A stretch of 64,000 nucleotides of DNA, taken from Paenibacillus sp. cl123 (GTDB taxonomy: Bacteria > Bacillota > Bacilli > Paenibacillales > NBRC-103111). Below the pieces are notes generated by a model, which was not told the DNA's origin, did no database searches, and was given only the letters and a program-made list of their open reading frames with translations. Positions 54,637 through 63,528 of this stretch are shown in pieces. Made by a program: the position numbers and the translations under genes. The DNA lies in assembly GCF_900101595.1 (NCBI RefSeq), contig NZ_FMYY01000003.1, positions 1-64,000 of the forward strand, in the 5' to 3' direction. The stretch's first letter is position 1. Each line of letters opens with the position of its first letter.

Positions 54637-54785
54637 TTTGCTGCGCATAAAGTCGGGTGAATAACGCGCGGCCTGCGGCGAGGCCGGTTTTTCTAATCGT
54701 TGCTTGCTTCAACTCTCCATCGGCTCTCCGGTCTCTTGTTCACCGGGTTTTTAAAGCTTGCCGCAGCCTCTCTTTTTTTCGTCCG

Positions 54786-55775
54786 CTATGCCAAAGCCTG
54801 CCTCAGCTCCTCGGTCAGCAGCGGCACGATCTCGAACAAGTCGCCGACGATGCCGTAATCCGCGATCTGGAAGATCGGCGCTTCCGGGTCCTTGTTGACG
54901 GCGATGATGATCCGGGACTGGCTCATCCCGGCCAGATGCTGGATCGCCCCGCTGATGCCGCAGGCGATATACAGCTCCGGCGTCACGACTTTGCCGGTCT
55001 GGCCAATTTGCAGCGCGTAGTCGCAGTAACCCGCATCGCAAGCTCCGCGCGACGCGCCCACGGCCGCATTCAGCACCTGCGCCAGCTCCTCCAGCGGCCG
55101 GAAGCCTTCGGCGCTCTTTACGCCGCGTCCGCCGGAGACGACGATGCGGGCTTCCGTCAAATCCACCTTGCCGGCCGCCTTGCGTACGACGGTTTTGACG
55201 ATAGACCGCAGGGAGGCGTTGCCGGCGGGCGCGGGCGTCGTCGCCTCAGTGATGGGGGCGGCCCCCCCGTCTGCCGGCTCGGCCGCAGGAATGTTATTGG
55301 GCCGGAACGTTGCGATGATCGGACCCTGCAAAAACCGTTTCTTCTCGAACGCCTTGCCTGCGTAGAGAGGACGGGTGAACAGCAGCCCGCCGCCGTCTTG
55401 CTTCAGCGCGACAACATCGGAGATTTGCCCTGCCCCGAGCAGTGCCGCAGCTTGGGGAGCGAGGTCCCGGCCTACGGCGGTATGTCCGAAGAAGACGGCG
55501 TGCGGCGTTGTCTCTTCGATAATGGCAGACAACGCGGGGAAATAAGTGTCAGGGTTATAATGCTCGAGCTCGGGCCGGTCAGCGACCAGCACCTGATCCA
55601 CCCCCAGGCGGGCCAGTTCGCCGGCGAACGTCTCAAGCTGCCAGCCGAGCAGAGCGGCGACGATCCGGTCTCCGTTGTCCCGCCGGGCCAGCTTGGCGGC
55701 TTGCACGAGCTCGCCCGTCACCTGACGGAGCTTGCCCCCCCGGATTTCCCCGATAACCAGATAAGTGTGGCTCAT
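54786..55775 (-). CDS. etfA: Electron transfer flavoprotein alpha subunit
   Basis: 329 residues. The C-terminal FAD domain carries [14 protein letters not shown] and [36 protein letters not shown]. With EtfB it takes electrons from acyl-CoA dehydrogenases and passes them to the membrane quinone pool, probably through FadF. ATG at 55775 follows AGGGAGG. Normally it directly follows etfB; here about 1 kb of non-coding DNA lies between. Confidence 0.96.
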   Translation of the reverse strand: MSHTYLVIGEIRGGKLRQVTGELVQAAKLARRDNGDRIVAALLGWQLETFAGELARLGVDQVLVADRPELEHYNPDTYFPALSAIIEETTPHAVFFGHTAVGRDLAPQAAALLGAGQISDVVALKQDGGGLLFTRPLYAGKAFEKKRFLQGPIIATFRPNNIPAAEPADGGAAPITEATTPAPAGNASLRSIVKTVVRKAAGKVDLTEARIVVSGGRGVKSAEGFRPLEELAQVLNAAVGASRGACDAGYCDYALQIGQTGKVVTPELYIACGISGAIQHLAGMSQSRIIIAVNKDPEAPIFQIADYGIVGDLFEIVPLLTEELRQALA

Positions 55776-56145
55776 TTCGAATTCCTCCCTTGCTATACGA
55801 GTAAAGAAGGCTCATTTTAAGTTTAGTGTCACATACCGCGTACCCTCGCCCTAACACGACATACATATGCTGCCTCGTTAGGCAAGCCCACGGAGAGCGA
55901 CGCATCGAGATCCGTGTTGGTCCGCGGCTTGCTCTGTTACACCAGTTGAATTGTAGTCTTAGAACGCGGATTTTTCCTCCTATGGAACGGTACCTTTAAC
56001 TCCAAGCCCGCCCGCGGTCTTGGAGCAGGCTACTCGGTAGCGTTCTGGTGATTTAAGCCCAGGGGCGGCTTTAGAACACCGGTAAGTGGTCGATCGAGCG
56101 GGTAAATGTACAAAAAAACGGAGTGCACGCAACAGAGCGGAATGG

Positions 56146-56327
56146 TAACGGAACTCAGCGACGCTAAGCGCATGGAATCGACTGAATTCAATTTGTAACG
56201 GAACTGGGAGCTCCTTAGAGAGCCAGTCGGTCCATTTTTCACTCCATTTGCCCGTCTAAGGGTCACTGAGTTCCGTAAGAATGGCAAAATTGTGAGAAAA
56301 GCGGCTTAAGAGTCGCTAGTTCCGTTA
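56146..56327. repeat. Four copies of a ~25-bp repeat, two direct and two inverted
   Basis: Copies begin TAACGGAACT at 56146 and 56196 on the plus strand. Copies on the minus strand read from about 56280 (CTTACGGAACTCAGTGACCC) and 56327 (TAACGGAACTAGCGACTC). Each continues into a CTTAG-like end. The outer pair and the inner pair can form nested hairpins. Such arrangement suggests a non-autonomous or REP-like element. Confidence 0.75.
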
Positions 56328-56542
56328 GAGTTCCTCGCCATCCACCTGTCCTCTCTCCGTCAGTACGCAAGGATGCCGTAAGGCGGATATCCTCGAGAAG
56401 CCCGCTGAAAAAGAAGCCGGAAAGCCGATAGGGAGTTGAAACAGCGATAGCGGTCGCTAGGGGTCTAACAATCAAAAAATCTGGCTGCAACAGCGAGTGG
56501 AAACCCCGATCGGCAGCAGGCCGAGCGTTATTCACCGGACTT

Positions 56543-56606
56543 TTGAGAGTAAAAAAGTTTCATTTCACCATAGCTATCAAACGCGGTGAAACTTTTTGCT
56601 CTCAAG
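56543..56606. repeat. Long imperfect inverted repeat (hairpin)
   Basis: TTGAGAGTAAAAAAGTTT plus TCACC (56543-56568) pairs with GGTGAAACTTTTTGCTCTCAAG (56585-56606), with a small insertion in the left arm and a 16-base loop. It could act as a terminator-like or processing structure after etfB. Confidence 0.7.
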
Positions 56607-56737
56607 AAAAACTGTCGCTAAAACGCGAATGGTTCTTCCTTGAAAGGACTTCGATCAGAGTTTTTCTTAGCTACTCATACAATAAACCGGCTGCCAGAGG
56701 TTATGTCATAAACAATCCGGCAACCCGTGTACATGCA

Positions 56738-56841
56738 GCTCCTACCGCTCAAGCGCGGGGAAGGCTCGCAGCACCGTGGTTTCCGTCCTGCTCCTACCGT
56801 ACAACCGCGGAAAGGTTCACAACACCTTGGCTTCCGTCCGC
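56738..56841. repeat. Degenerate 52-bp tandem duplication covering the etfB 3' end
   Basis: Unit 1 begins GCTCCTACCGCTCAAGCGCG at 56738 and unit 2 begins GCTCCTACCGTACAACCGCG at 56790. About 80 percent of positions agree. Unit 2 contains the etfB stop codon (56817-56819) and its last codons; unit 1 is a decayed copy. Confidence 0.7.
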
Positions 56842-57581
56842 AGCAGCCGGACGAGCTCGGACACCTGTTGCTGCGGATCCCCGGTCATCCGCTTGCCCGC
56901 CTGCCGCTCGGGCGGAAGGGCAAGCGAGGTCCGCGCTGTGCGGGGAGAAACATCCGCTTCGTTTAAACCCAGATCGGCCAGCTGAAGGTGGCGGAATGGT
57001 TTTTTCTTGGCCTTCATAATGCCGGGCAGCGACGGGTAGCGGGGATCGTTCAGCCCTTGCTGGGCGGTGAACAGGGCAGGGAGCGCAACCTCCAAGGTCT
57101 CGCTGTCTCCCTCGGCATCGCGCAGCACGGTGGCCCGGTCGCCGTCGATATCCAGGCGGGTGATGGAGGAGGTATGCGGAATATGCAGCAGCCCGGCCAC
57201 GCGCACGGCCACCTGTCCCGCTCCGTTATCGACGGAGAAGCTGCCGCCCAGCAGCAGATCATAAGGCTGCTTTTCCAGAAAAGCAGCCAATGCGAGGGAT
57301 ACCCCGAATTCGTCCGCAAGGCCGTCACCGGAGATGCGTACGGCTTCATCGGCGCCCATCGCGAGCGCCGTCCGAAGCGCCTCCGCGCAGCGCTCCGGGC
57401 CGACCGACAGCACGGTAACGAAGCCTCCATGCTTCTCCTTCTGCCGGATCGCTTCCTCCACGGCATATTCGTCGTACGGATTGAGAATAAACTTGGCGCC
57501 ATCCTCGGCCACCGCTCCGTCACGAATGACAATCTTTTCTTCCGTATCAAAGGTTTGCTTCATCAGCACGATGATGTTCAT
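56817..57581 (-). CDS. etfB: Electron transfer flavoprotein beta subunit
   Basis: 254 residues with the EtfB opening MNIIVLMKQTFDTEEKI, the PYDEYAVEEAIR signature and the DNGAGQVAVRVAGLL segment. ATG at 57581 follows GGGAGGG. It starts 32 bases after the fadR remnant, as in a fadR-etfB-etfA type operon. Partner of EtfA in electron transfer from beta-oxidation. Confidence 0.95.
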   Translation of the reverse strand: MNIIVLMKQTFDTEEKIVIRDGAVAEDGAKFILNPYDEYAVEEAIRQKEKHGGFVTVLSVGPERCAEALRTALAMGADEAVRISGDGLADEFGVSLALAAFLEKQPYDLLLGGSFSVDNGAGQVAVRVAGLLHIPHTSSITRLDIDGDRATVLRDAEGDSETLEVALPALFTAQQGLNDPRYPSLPGIMKAKKKPFRHLQLADLGLNEADVSPRTARTSLALPPERQAGKRMTGDPQQQVSELVRLLRTEAKVL

Positions 57582-57613
57582 GCTCTTGCCCTCCCTTGCG
57601 AGTACAAGCTTGG

Positions 57614-58028
57614 TCAGGAACGCAGGCCTTGCAAGAAAAACTCCACGGTTTTGTCGACCTGGGCGGCAAGCGAATACTTGCGCCCGGCGATTAACCAGGA
57701 GGTGACCGCCTCATCCATGCCGCCGAACAGCAGCAACCGGGTCAGCTTGACATCCGGATTTGCTCTGAACGTACCTTCCGCCACTCCTTGCCGGCGCACT
57801 TCCTCAATGAGCCGAATATAAGGCTTGACGACTTCGCCGATCGCTTTGCGCAGCTCCAGCGAGCTTTGCCGCAGCTCGATTTGCGTCACAGGCGCCAAGG
57901 CGACTTTACCCCCCAGCTCGGAGTAATGCAGCGCGCATATACGCCGGATGGCCTCATCCGCCGATTCCGTTTCCCGGACGCCGGCATGAAAGCGGGCGAT
58001 CAGATCGCCCAGACTTGTTCTTGAAATT
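57614..58028 (-). pseudogene. fadR: FadR (TetR family) repressor remnant lacking its DNA-binding domain
   Basis: The last 138 or so codons match the ligand-binding half of Bacillus-type FadR ([63 protein letters not shown]). The N-terminal TetR helix-turn-helix of about 65 residues is absent here and nowhere between this point and fadF. In its place and in the same frame is a tnpB 3' fragment, so a 252-codon chimera (TTG at 58372) stays open and could be translated, but it should not bind the fad operator. Intact FadR represses fad and etf genes until long-chain acyl-CoA binds. Derepression is the expected result, unless a second copy exists elsewhere. Confidence 0.85.
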
Positions 58029-58429
58029 TGAACACTCCCCCACTTAGCCAAGTTTGAAGTGGCGGATTCTTGGGTACCTGCTTCCAACGAAGCAGAGTGA
58101 TCAGGTACTTCCTTCGGAGATACCTCTACCAAGCGATCCCTGCGGTTTCCGCAGTTCGAAGAGAGGTGCTGGATCGCAACTCTCTTTATATTGTTTGCGG
58201 CGTTTACGTCACGGTCATGAATCGTATAGCACGACGGACACTCCCATTGGCGCACAGTTAGGTTCTTGACTTCTTTGCACACAAATCCGCATACATGACA
58301 CCTTTGGCTCGTTGGCTCGAACGTATCCGCAAACTTTACTGTGCGTCCGTACCACGCTGCTTTATACGTCAACTGCCGTCTGAATTCGCTCCAGGATGCG
58401 TCTGCAATCGATTTTGCCAGTTCAAATTC
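58029..58429 (-). mobile_element. 3' fragment of IS200/IS605-family tnpB with right-end hairpin
   Basis: Read on the minus strand, the frame [48 protein letters not shown] and [11 protein letters not shown] is the C-terminal part of TnpB: zinc ribbon and last RuvC Asp. The RuvC I and II parts are missing, so no nuclease activity is possible. A right-end hairpin (CCACTT/AAGTGG, 58037-58063 on the plus strand) and the GGGGGAGTGTTCAA end typical of this family lie at the junction with fadR. No tnpA or left end is present. The fragment's 5' break falls one base from the FadR operator. Confidence 0.85.
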
Positions 58430-58430
58430 G

Positions 58431-58448
58431 TGAATGAATACTCATTCA
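58431..58448. promoter_or_regulatory. FadR-type operator upstream of fadF
   Basis: TGAATGAATACTCATTCA is a perfect 7-bp inverted repeat with a 4-base centre and fits the B. subtilis FadR consensus. It lies about 140 bases before the fadF start. The operator is intact while the adjacent repressor gene is broken. Confidence 0.85.
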
Positions 58449-58586
58449 TTTTCATAAGCTTAGGAAAAACCGGGGCTTATTGTCAGCGTATTTCGATCGG
58501 CTTCATTTTATGAGTGTTTGTTGCAACCGCTCTCAGGCGAGCGTGGCTGAAAGTACGCGTTTCTGACGATCGGACGGAGGGGATGG

Positions 58587-60917
58587 ATGACGGGGATGAT
58601 CTGGCAATTCGTGAATGCGGTTTTGTTCGTGGCCATTACCGGATATGGAGTCTTTCTGTTCGGGAAAGCTGTATATCATCGCTACTTGTATATGAAGCTG
58701 GGCCAGCCGGTTGATCTCGGGAATCGGCTTCGGGAGAGGCTGCGGCCGTTTTTGGCCGAGGTGGTCGGCCAGACGAGGCTGCTGAAGGATAAGCGCAGCG
58801 GGATCATGCATATCGTGATTTTTTACGGGTTCATCGTACTGCAGCTGGGTGCGCTGGATCTGATTGTCAAGGGCTTGACGGGAGGCCATCCGCTGCCGCT
58901 TCCCGCTTATGAGGCGTTCGGACTGCTTCAGGAGCTGACCGTGATGCTGGTGCTGGCGGCGATGGCGTATGCGGCTTTCCGGCGTTATGGAGAGAAGCTG
59001 GCGCGCTTGAAAAGAGGCTGGAAGCCAAGCATCGTCGTTTTCTTTATTTTCGGGCTGCTGCTGTCCGTGCTGCTGTCGCTCGGCTTCGAGCGGTTATGGC
59101 TCGGAATTCCCGGAAGCGGTTACGCTCCGGTCTCCTCTTGGCTGGCGGATGGTTTCGGAAGCTTTATGTCCGGCGCTGCGGCCGGGGCCGCCTTTTACGC
59201 TGCCTGGTGGGCGCATCTGCTCATTTTGCTGGCGTTTCTCGTGTATGTGCCGCAGTCGAAGCATTTCCATATCATCACAGCGCCGGTCAACTTGTGGCTG
59301 CGTCGCAAGGAGCCGGCGGGACGGCTGCGAAAGCTCGATCTGGAGGATGAAACGGCCGAGTCGTTTGGCGTCGGCCGGATCGAGGAGTTTACGCAGAAGC
59401 AGATGCTCGACTTTTACGCCTGCGTGGAATGCGGACGATGCACGAACGTCTGCCCCGCTTCGGGTACAGGCAAAACGCTGTCTCCGATGCATCTGATCTC
59501 CAAACTCCGCGACCATCTGGTGGAAAAGGGTGCGGCGGTGACGTCCAAATCGCCGTGGATGCCGGCCTTTGTATTTCCGGCAGCTTCCTCGGCGCATCGG
59601 ATGAATGCGCAGGCGGCTGCAGAGGGCGTGCGATGGCCGGCGGCCGGGGCCGCTGATCCTTCATCCGCTGATCCAGCCTCCGCAGCAGCTTCCTCCGCAG
59701 CCTCATTGCAGGCACTGTCTGCTTCCGCCCCGTCAGCCCTCGCGGTGTCGTCTGCTTCCGCTGCACCGTCTGCTCCGCCGTCAGCCTTCGCGGTGCCTGC
59801 TGCGGCCTCGACCGACATCCGCCCTACGCTGACTTGGCAGCAGGCCGCTTGGGGGACGGACCCGTCAGGCGCTGCGGCCGAGTCCGTCGAATTGATCGGC
59901 GGCGTGATGACCGAGGAGGAGATTTGGTCCTGCACGACATGCCGCAGCTGTGAGGAGCAATGTCCGGTCGGCAACGAGCATGTCGACAAAATCATCGACC
60001 TGCGCCGTCATCTGGTGCTGATGCAGGGCAGCATGCCGCAGGAAGCGCAGCGGGCGCTTCAGAACATCGAACGGCAGGGCAACCCGTGGGGAATCAGCCG
60101 CAGCGAGCGCAGCCGCTGGACGACAGAGATGGACGGCATTCCGGTGCCGACGGTGCAGGAGAACCCGGACTTCGACTATTTGTTTTTCGTCGGCTCGATG
60201 GGCTCTTACGACCTGCGCAGCCGCAAGGTGTCCCGGGCTTTCGTCCGGCTGCTGCACGAAGCGGGCGTCAGCTTCGCCATCCTCGGCAACGAGGAGAAGG
60301 GCTCCGGCGATACGCCTCGCCGGCTTGGCAACGAGCTGCTGTTCCAGCAGCTGTGCGCCGAAAATATCGCGGCCTTCGAGCGTTACGGCGTCAAGCGGAT
60401 TGTGACCGCCTGTCCGCATACCTTTAATACGCTGAGGCATGAATATCCCGACTTTGGCCTGGAGGGGGTGGAGGTGCTGCATCACAGCGAACTGCTGGAG
60501 CAGTTGGTCAGGAGCGGGCGCTTGAAGCCCCGGTACCGATTGAATGAACGAATCGCCTATCACGATTCCTGTTATTTGGGACGGTACAACGGCATTTATG
60601 AGCAGCCGCGCGATGTACTGAGGGCCATTCCGGGAGTAGAGCTGGCCGAGCTGGAGCGGAGCCGGGAAAATGCCATGTGCTGCGGGGCGGGAGGAGGAAT
60701 GATGTGGATGGAGGAAACGAGCGGCAAGCGCATTAACGTCGCCCGCACCGAGCAGGCGCTCGCCATCAGCCCGACCGTCATCAGCAGCGCCTGCCCGTAC
60801 TGCCTGACGATGCTGGAGGACGGGACCAAGCAGAAGGAGCTGGAGGCGGTAGTCCAGACGAAGGACATCGCCGAGCTGCTGGAACAGTCTGTATTCGGAA
60901 TGGAGAGGAAAGGATGA
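58587..60917 (+). CDS. fadF: FadF-like membrane Fe-S oxidoreductase of beta-oxidation
   Basis: 776 residues. Five or six membrane segments in the first 230 residues (NarI-like cytochrome b part), then [4Fe-4S] motif C279-C282-C285-C289, a second C449-C452-C455-C459, and two CCG-type cysteine-rich domains (ITACPHTF, HDSCYLGRYNG, MCCGAGGG). This is the ETF-to-quinone route in Bacillota beta-oxidation. An Ala/Ser/Pro-rich stretch at about 331-410 separates the two clusters, which are much closer in usual relatives. ATG at 58587 follows GGAGGGG. Overlaps fadN by 4 bases. Confidence 0.92.
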   Translation: MTGMIWQFVNAVLFVAITGYGVFLFGKAVYHRYLYMKLGQPVDLGNRLRERLRPFLAEVVGQTRLLKDKRSGIMHIVIFYGFIVLQLGALDLIVKGLTGGHPLPLPAYEAFGLLQELTVMLVLAAMAYAAFRRYGEKLARLKRGWKPSIVVFFIFGLLLSVLLSLGFERLWLGIPGSGYAPVSSWLADGFGSFMSGAAAGAAFYAAWWAHLLILLAFLVYVPQSKHFHIITAPVNLWLRRKEPAGRLRKLDLEDETAESFGVGRIEEFTQKQMLDFYACVECGRCTNVCPASGTGKTLSPMHLISKLRDHLVEKGAAVTSKSPWMPAFVFPAASSAHRMNAQAAAEGVRWPAAGAADPSSADPASAAASSAASLQALSASAPSALAVSSASAAPSAPPSAFAVPAAASTDIRPTLTWQQAAWGTDPSGAAAESVELIGGVMTEEEIWSCTTCRSCEEQCPVGNEHVDKIIDLRRHLVLMQGSMPQEAQRALQNIERQGNPWGISRSERSRWTTEMDGIPVPTVQENPDFDYLFFVGSMGSYDLRSRKVSRAFVRLLHEAGVSFAILGNEEKGSGDTPRRLGNELLFQQLCAENIAAFERYGVKRIVTACPHTFNTLRHEYPDFGLEGVEVLHHSELLEQLVRSGRLKPRYRLNERIAYHDSCYLGRYNGIYEQPRDVLRAIPGVELAELERSRENAMCCGAGGGMMWMEETSGKRINVARTEQALAISPTVISSACPYCLTMLEDGTKQKELEAVVQTKDIAELLEQSVFGMERKG

Positions 60918-63322
60918 TGAAGGAAATGCAGACGCCAATCCGCAAGGCAGCCGTCATCGGCGCCGGTGTGATGGGCTCCGCTATTGCGGCCCATCTTGCC
61001 AACGCCGGAATTCCCTCCCTGTTGCTGGACCTCGTTCCAAGCGGGCTGACCGCTGCGGAAGCGGCCCGGGGACTGACCCTGCAGCACCCTGCCGTCCGCA
61101 GCAGGCTGGCTGCCGAGGCCATCGAGAGACTAAAGAAGACAAAGCCTGCGCCGTTATACGACAATACCTTCGCCGAACGGATCACGCCGGGCAATCTGGA
61201 GGACCACCTGTCCCTGATCGCTGAGGCGGATTGGGTGATCGAGGTGATCGTCGAGAAGCTGGAGGCCAAGAAACAGCTGTTCGCCCGGCTGGAAGCCTAT
61301 TTGAGACCGGGTACCGTGGTCAGCTCCAATACGTCGGGCATCTCGATCGACGCGATGTCGGCGGATTGCAGCGAGGCGTTCAAGCGCCATTTTCTCGGTA
61401 CTCACTTCTTCAACCCGCCCCGGTATATGAAGCTGCTCGAGCTGATTCCCGGCAAGGAAACCGATCCCGAAATCATCGCGGGAATGAAGCGGTTCTGCGA
61501 ACGGCGGCTCGGCAAGGGCGTCGTGCTGGCGAAGGATACGCCGAACTTCATCGCCAACCGGATTGGCACGTACGGGCTGCTCGTCACACTCCGGGAGATG
61601 AGCGAGCAAGGCTTCACAGTGGAGGAGGTCGATGCGGTTACCGGCCCGGCGATGGGGCGGCCGAAGAGCGCCACGTTCCGCACGCTCGATCTGGTCGGAT
61701 TGGATACGTTTGTTCATGTGGCGAACAATGTGGCTGAGCAAGCGGCGGATCGGAAGGAGAGCGGGCGATTTGCCGTACCCGAGGTGCTGGAGCGGATGGT
61801 GCAAAGCGGGTGGCTGGGCGAGAAGTCGGGCCAAGGCTTTTATTTGAAAAAAAAGGGGCCGGGCGGCAGCGAGATTTTATCGCTGAATCTGGATTCCATG
61901 CAATACGGAGCGGCAAGCAAGCCGGCCGGGGCAGCGCTGGAGGCGGCAAAGCTGGCCAAGGGAGCCGCCCGGAAAACGAAAGCGCTGCTCGCCGGCGGGG
62001 ACCGGTACTCCAAGTTCGCCTGGAGCGTGCTGAAGCCGATGCTGGTGTATGCCGCCGAGAAGCTCGGCGAGATCGCAGATACGATCCGCGAGATAGACGA
62101 TGCGATGAAGTGGGGCTTTAACTGGGAGTTCGGTCCGTTTGAGCTGTGGGATGCGATCGGACTCGCAAAGTCTGTGCAGCGGATGGAAGCGGAAGGGACG
62201 GAGGTCCCCGTCTGGGTCAAGGAGTGGATCGCCGCCGGGCATACCTCCTTTTACCGCGAGGAGGAGGGCCATACGTTCTATGTCAGCAGCGGAGCTTATG
62301 CCAAGCTGGAGGAGATGCCTGAGCATATCTCGCTGGCTGCGCTGAGAAAGCGCAATCGGGTCGTCCTGTCCAATCCGGGGGCAAGCTTGCTCGACCTCGG
62401 CGACGGCGTGGCCTGCCTGGAATTTCATTCGCCGAACAATGCCATCGGCGCGGATATTTTGACGATGATCCAGCGGAGTCAAGAGGAGGTGCGCCGTAAT
62501 TATGAGGGGCTTGTCATCGCCAATCAGGGGCGCAATTTCTGCGTCGGCGCGAATCTCATGATTCTGTTAATGGAGGCGCAGGACGAAGAGTGGGAAGAGA
62601 TCGACAGCATCATCCGGCTGTTTCAGAATACGATGCTGCAGCTGAAGCGCTTCGAAAAGCCGGTCGTTGCCGCTCCGCACCGGATGACGCTGGGCGGCGG
62701 CGTCGAGGCCTGCATGCCGGCCGATCGCATCGTCGCGTCGGCTGAGACCTATTATGGCCTCGTCGAGGCGGGCGTCGGGCTGATCCCGGCCGGAGGCGGC
62801 TGCAAGGAGCTGGCGCTGCGCAGCAGCCGCAGCGCTGCACATGCCGATGCGGATGTGCAGCCTTCCCTTAACCGGGCGTTCGAGACGGTGGGGATGGCCA
62901 AAGTATCGTCAAGCGCTTACGATGCGTTTTCCCTCGGACTTTTCGGGCCGGGAGACCGGGTGGTGGTGAATCCGGAGCATCTGATCGGCGAAGCGAAGAA
63001 GGCAGTGCTTGGTCTTGTGCAGGGCGGCTATGAACCGGTCCGCGAGGAGCGCATCCGCGTCGCCGGGGCGGAAGGCAAGGCGGTGCTGCAGCTCGGAGCC
63101 TACGGGCTGAGACGGGGCGGATACATCAGCGAGCATGACCTGAAAATTGCCGCCAAGCTCGCGCATGTGCTGGCCGGTGGAGATCTGCCGGCAGGCTCGC
63201 TGGTGACGGAGCAGTATATGCTGGATCTGGAGCGGGAGGCGTTTCTCAGCTTGTGCGGCGAGCCGAAGACGCAAGCCCGGATGCAACACATGCTGTCCAA
63301 GGGCAAGGCGCTGCGCAACTAG
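60914..63322 (+). CDS. fadN: 3-hydroxyacyl-CoA dehydrogenase / enoyl-CoA hydratase
   Basis: 802 residues. The NAD-binding Rossmann fold opens with AAVIGAGVMGSAIAAHLANAG (about 12-32). HADH motifs are SSNTSGISIDAM, HFFNPPRYMKLLELIPG and the C-terminal domain with SGQGFY. A crotonase domain fills about 480-740 (NFCVGANLM oxyanion region, LGGGVEACMPADRIVA). It catalyses the two middle steps of fatty-acid beta-oxidation. The ATGA overlap with fadF gives translational coupling. Same order as B. subtilis fadN-fadA. Confidence 0.96.
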   Translation: MMKEMQTPIRKAAVIGAGVMGSAIAAHLANAGIPSLLLDLVPSGLTAAEAARGLTLQHPAVRSRLAAEAIERLKKTKPAPLYDNTFAERITPGNLEDHLSLIAEADWVIEVIVEKLEAKKQLFARLEAYLRPGTVVSSNTSGISIDAMSADCSEAFKRHFLGTHFFNPPRYMKLLELIPGKETDPEIIAGMKRFCERRLGKGVVLAKDTPNFIANRIGTYGLLVTLREMSEQGFTVEEVDAVTGPAMGRPKSATFRTLDLVGLDTFVHVANNVAEQAADRKESGRFAVPEVLERMVQSGWLGEKSGQGFYLKKKGPGGSEILSLNLDSMQYGAASKPAGAALEAAKLAKGAARKTKALLAGGDRYSKFAWSVLKPMLVYAAEKLGEIADTIREIDDAMKWGFNWEFGPFELWDAIGLAKSVQRMEAEGTEVPVWVKEWIAAGHTSFYREEEGHTFYVSSGAYAKLEEMPEHISLAALRKRNRVVLSNPGASLLDLGDGVACLEFHSPNNAIGADILTMIQRSQEEVRRNYEGLVIANQGRNFCVGANLMILLMEAQDEEWEEIDSIIRLFQNTMLQLKRFEKPVVAAPHRMTLGGGVEACMPADRIVASAETYYGLVEAGVGLIPAGGGCKELALRSSRSAAHADADVQPSLNRAFETVGMAKVSSSAYDAFSLGLFGPGDRVVVNPEHLIGEAKKAVLGLVQGGYEPVREERIRVAGAEGKAVLQLGAYGLRRGGYISEHDLKIAAKLAHVLAGGDLPAGSLVTEQYMLDLEREAFLSLCGEPKTQARMQHMLSKGKALRN

Positions 63323-63528
63323 GCTGGAAGGGAAAGCCGGGAGCCTGGAACCGGAAGCTGCGGGGGCTGGAGAACCCGGGGCAAGACACAGGCCGGAGCA
63401 CCAGGATAGTCAGATAAACACCTGGGAGAACCCGGCATACTGGACATCTGGAGAGCCGGAAGCAGCCGGGTCCGGGTCGTGCCCGGCGCCCGGCGCTCAT
63501 AAATGAACTGAAAGCGAGGTGGACTTCT

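Larger units (their letters stand above)
55776..56816. other. 1,041-bp non-coding, repeat-rich spacer splitting etfB from etfA
   Basis: No convincing gene is seen on either strand; open frames lack ribosome sites and family likeness. It holds a four-copy 25-bp repeat (56146-56327), a long hairpin (56543-56606) and a partial tandem duplication of the etfB 3' end (56738 on). From 55776 to 56145 no clear structure was found apart from the etfA ribosome site. The two etf subunits are usually adjacent, so this looks like an insertion. Confidence 0.75.

Noticed and set aside
56543-57019. Plus-strand open frame of 158 codons in the etf spacer
   Set aside because: It crosses the hairpin and the tandem duplication and overlaps etfB in antisense; no ribosome site.
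58029-58429. Intact TnpB nuclease or full IS605 element
   Set aside because: Only the C-terminal zinc ribbon and last RuvC part remain; no tnpA, no left end.
63323-63528. G-rich gap between fadN and fadA as a tandem repeat
   Set aside because: CCGGRAGC-like words recur but with irregular spacing, so no defined repeat unit could be supported.
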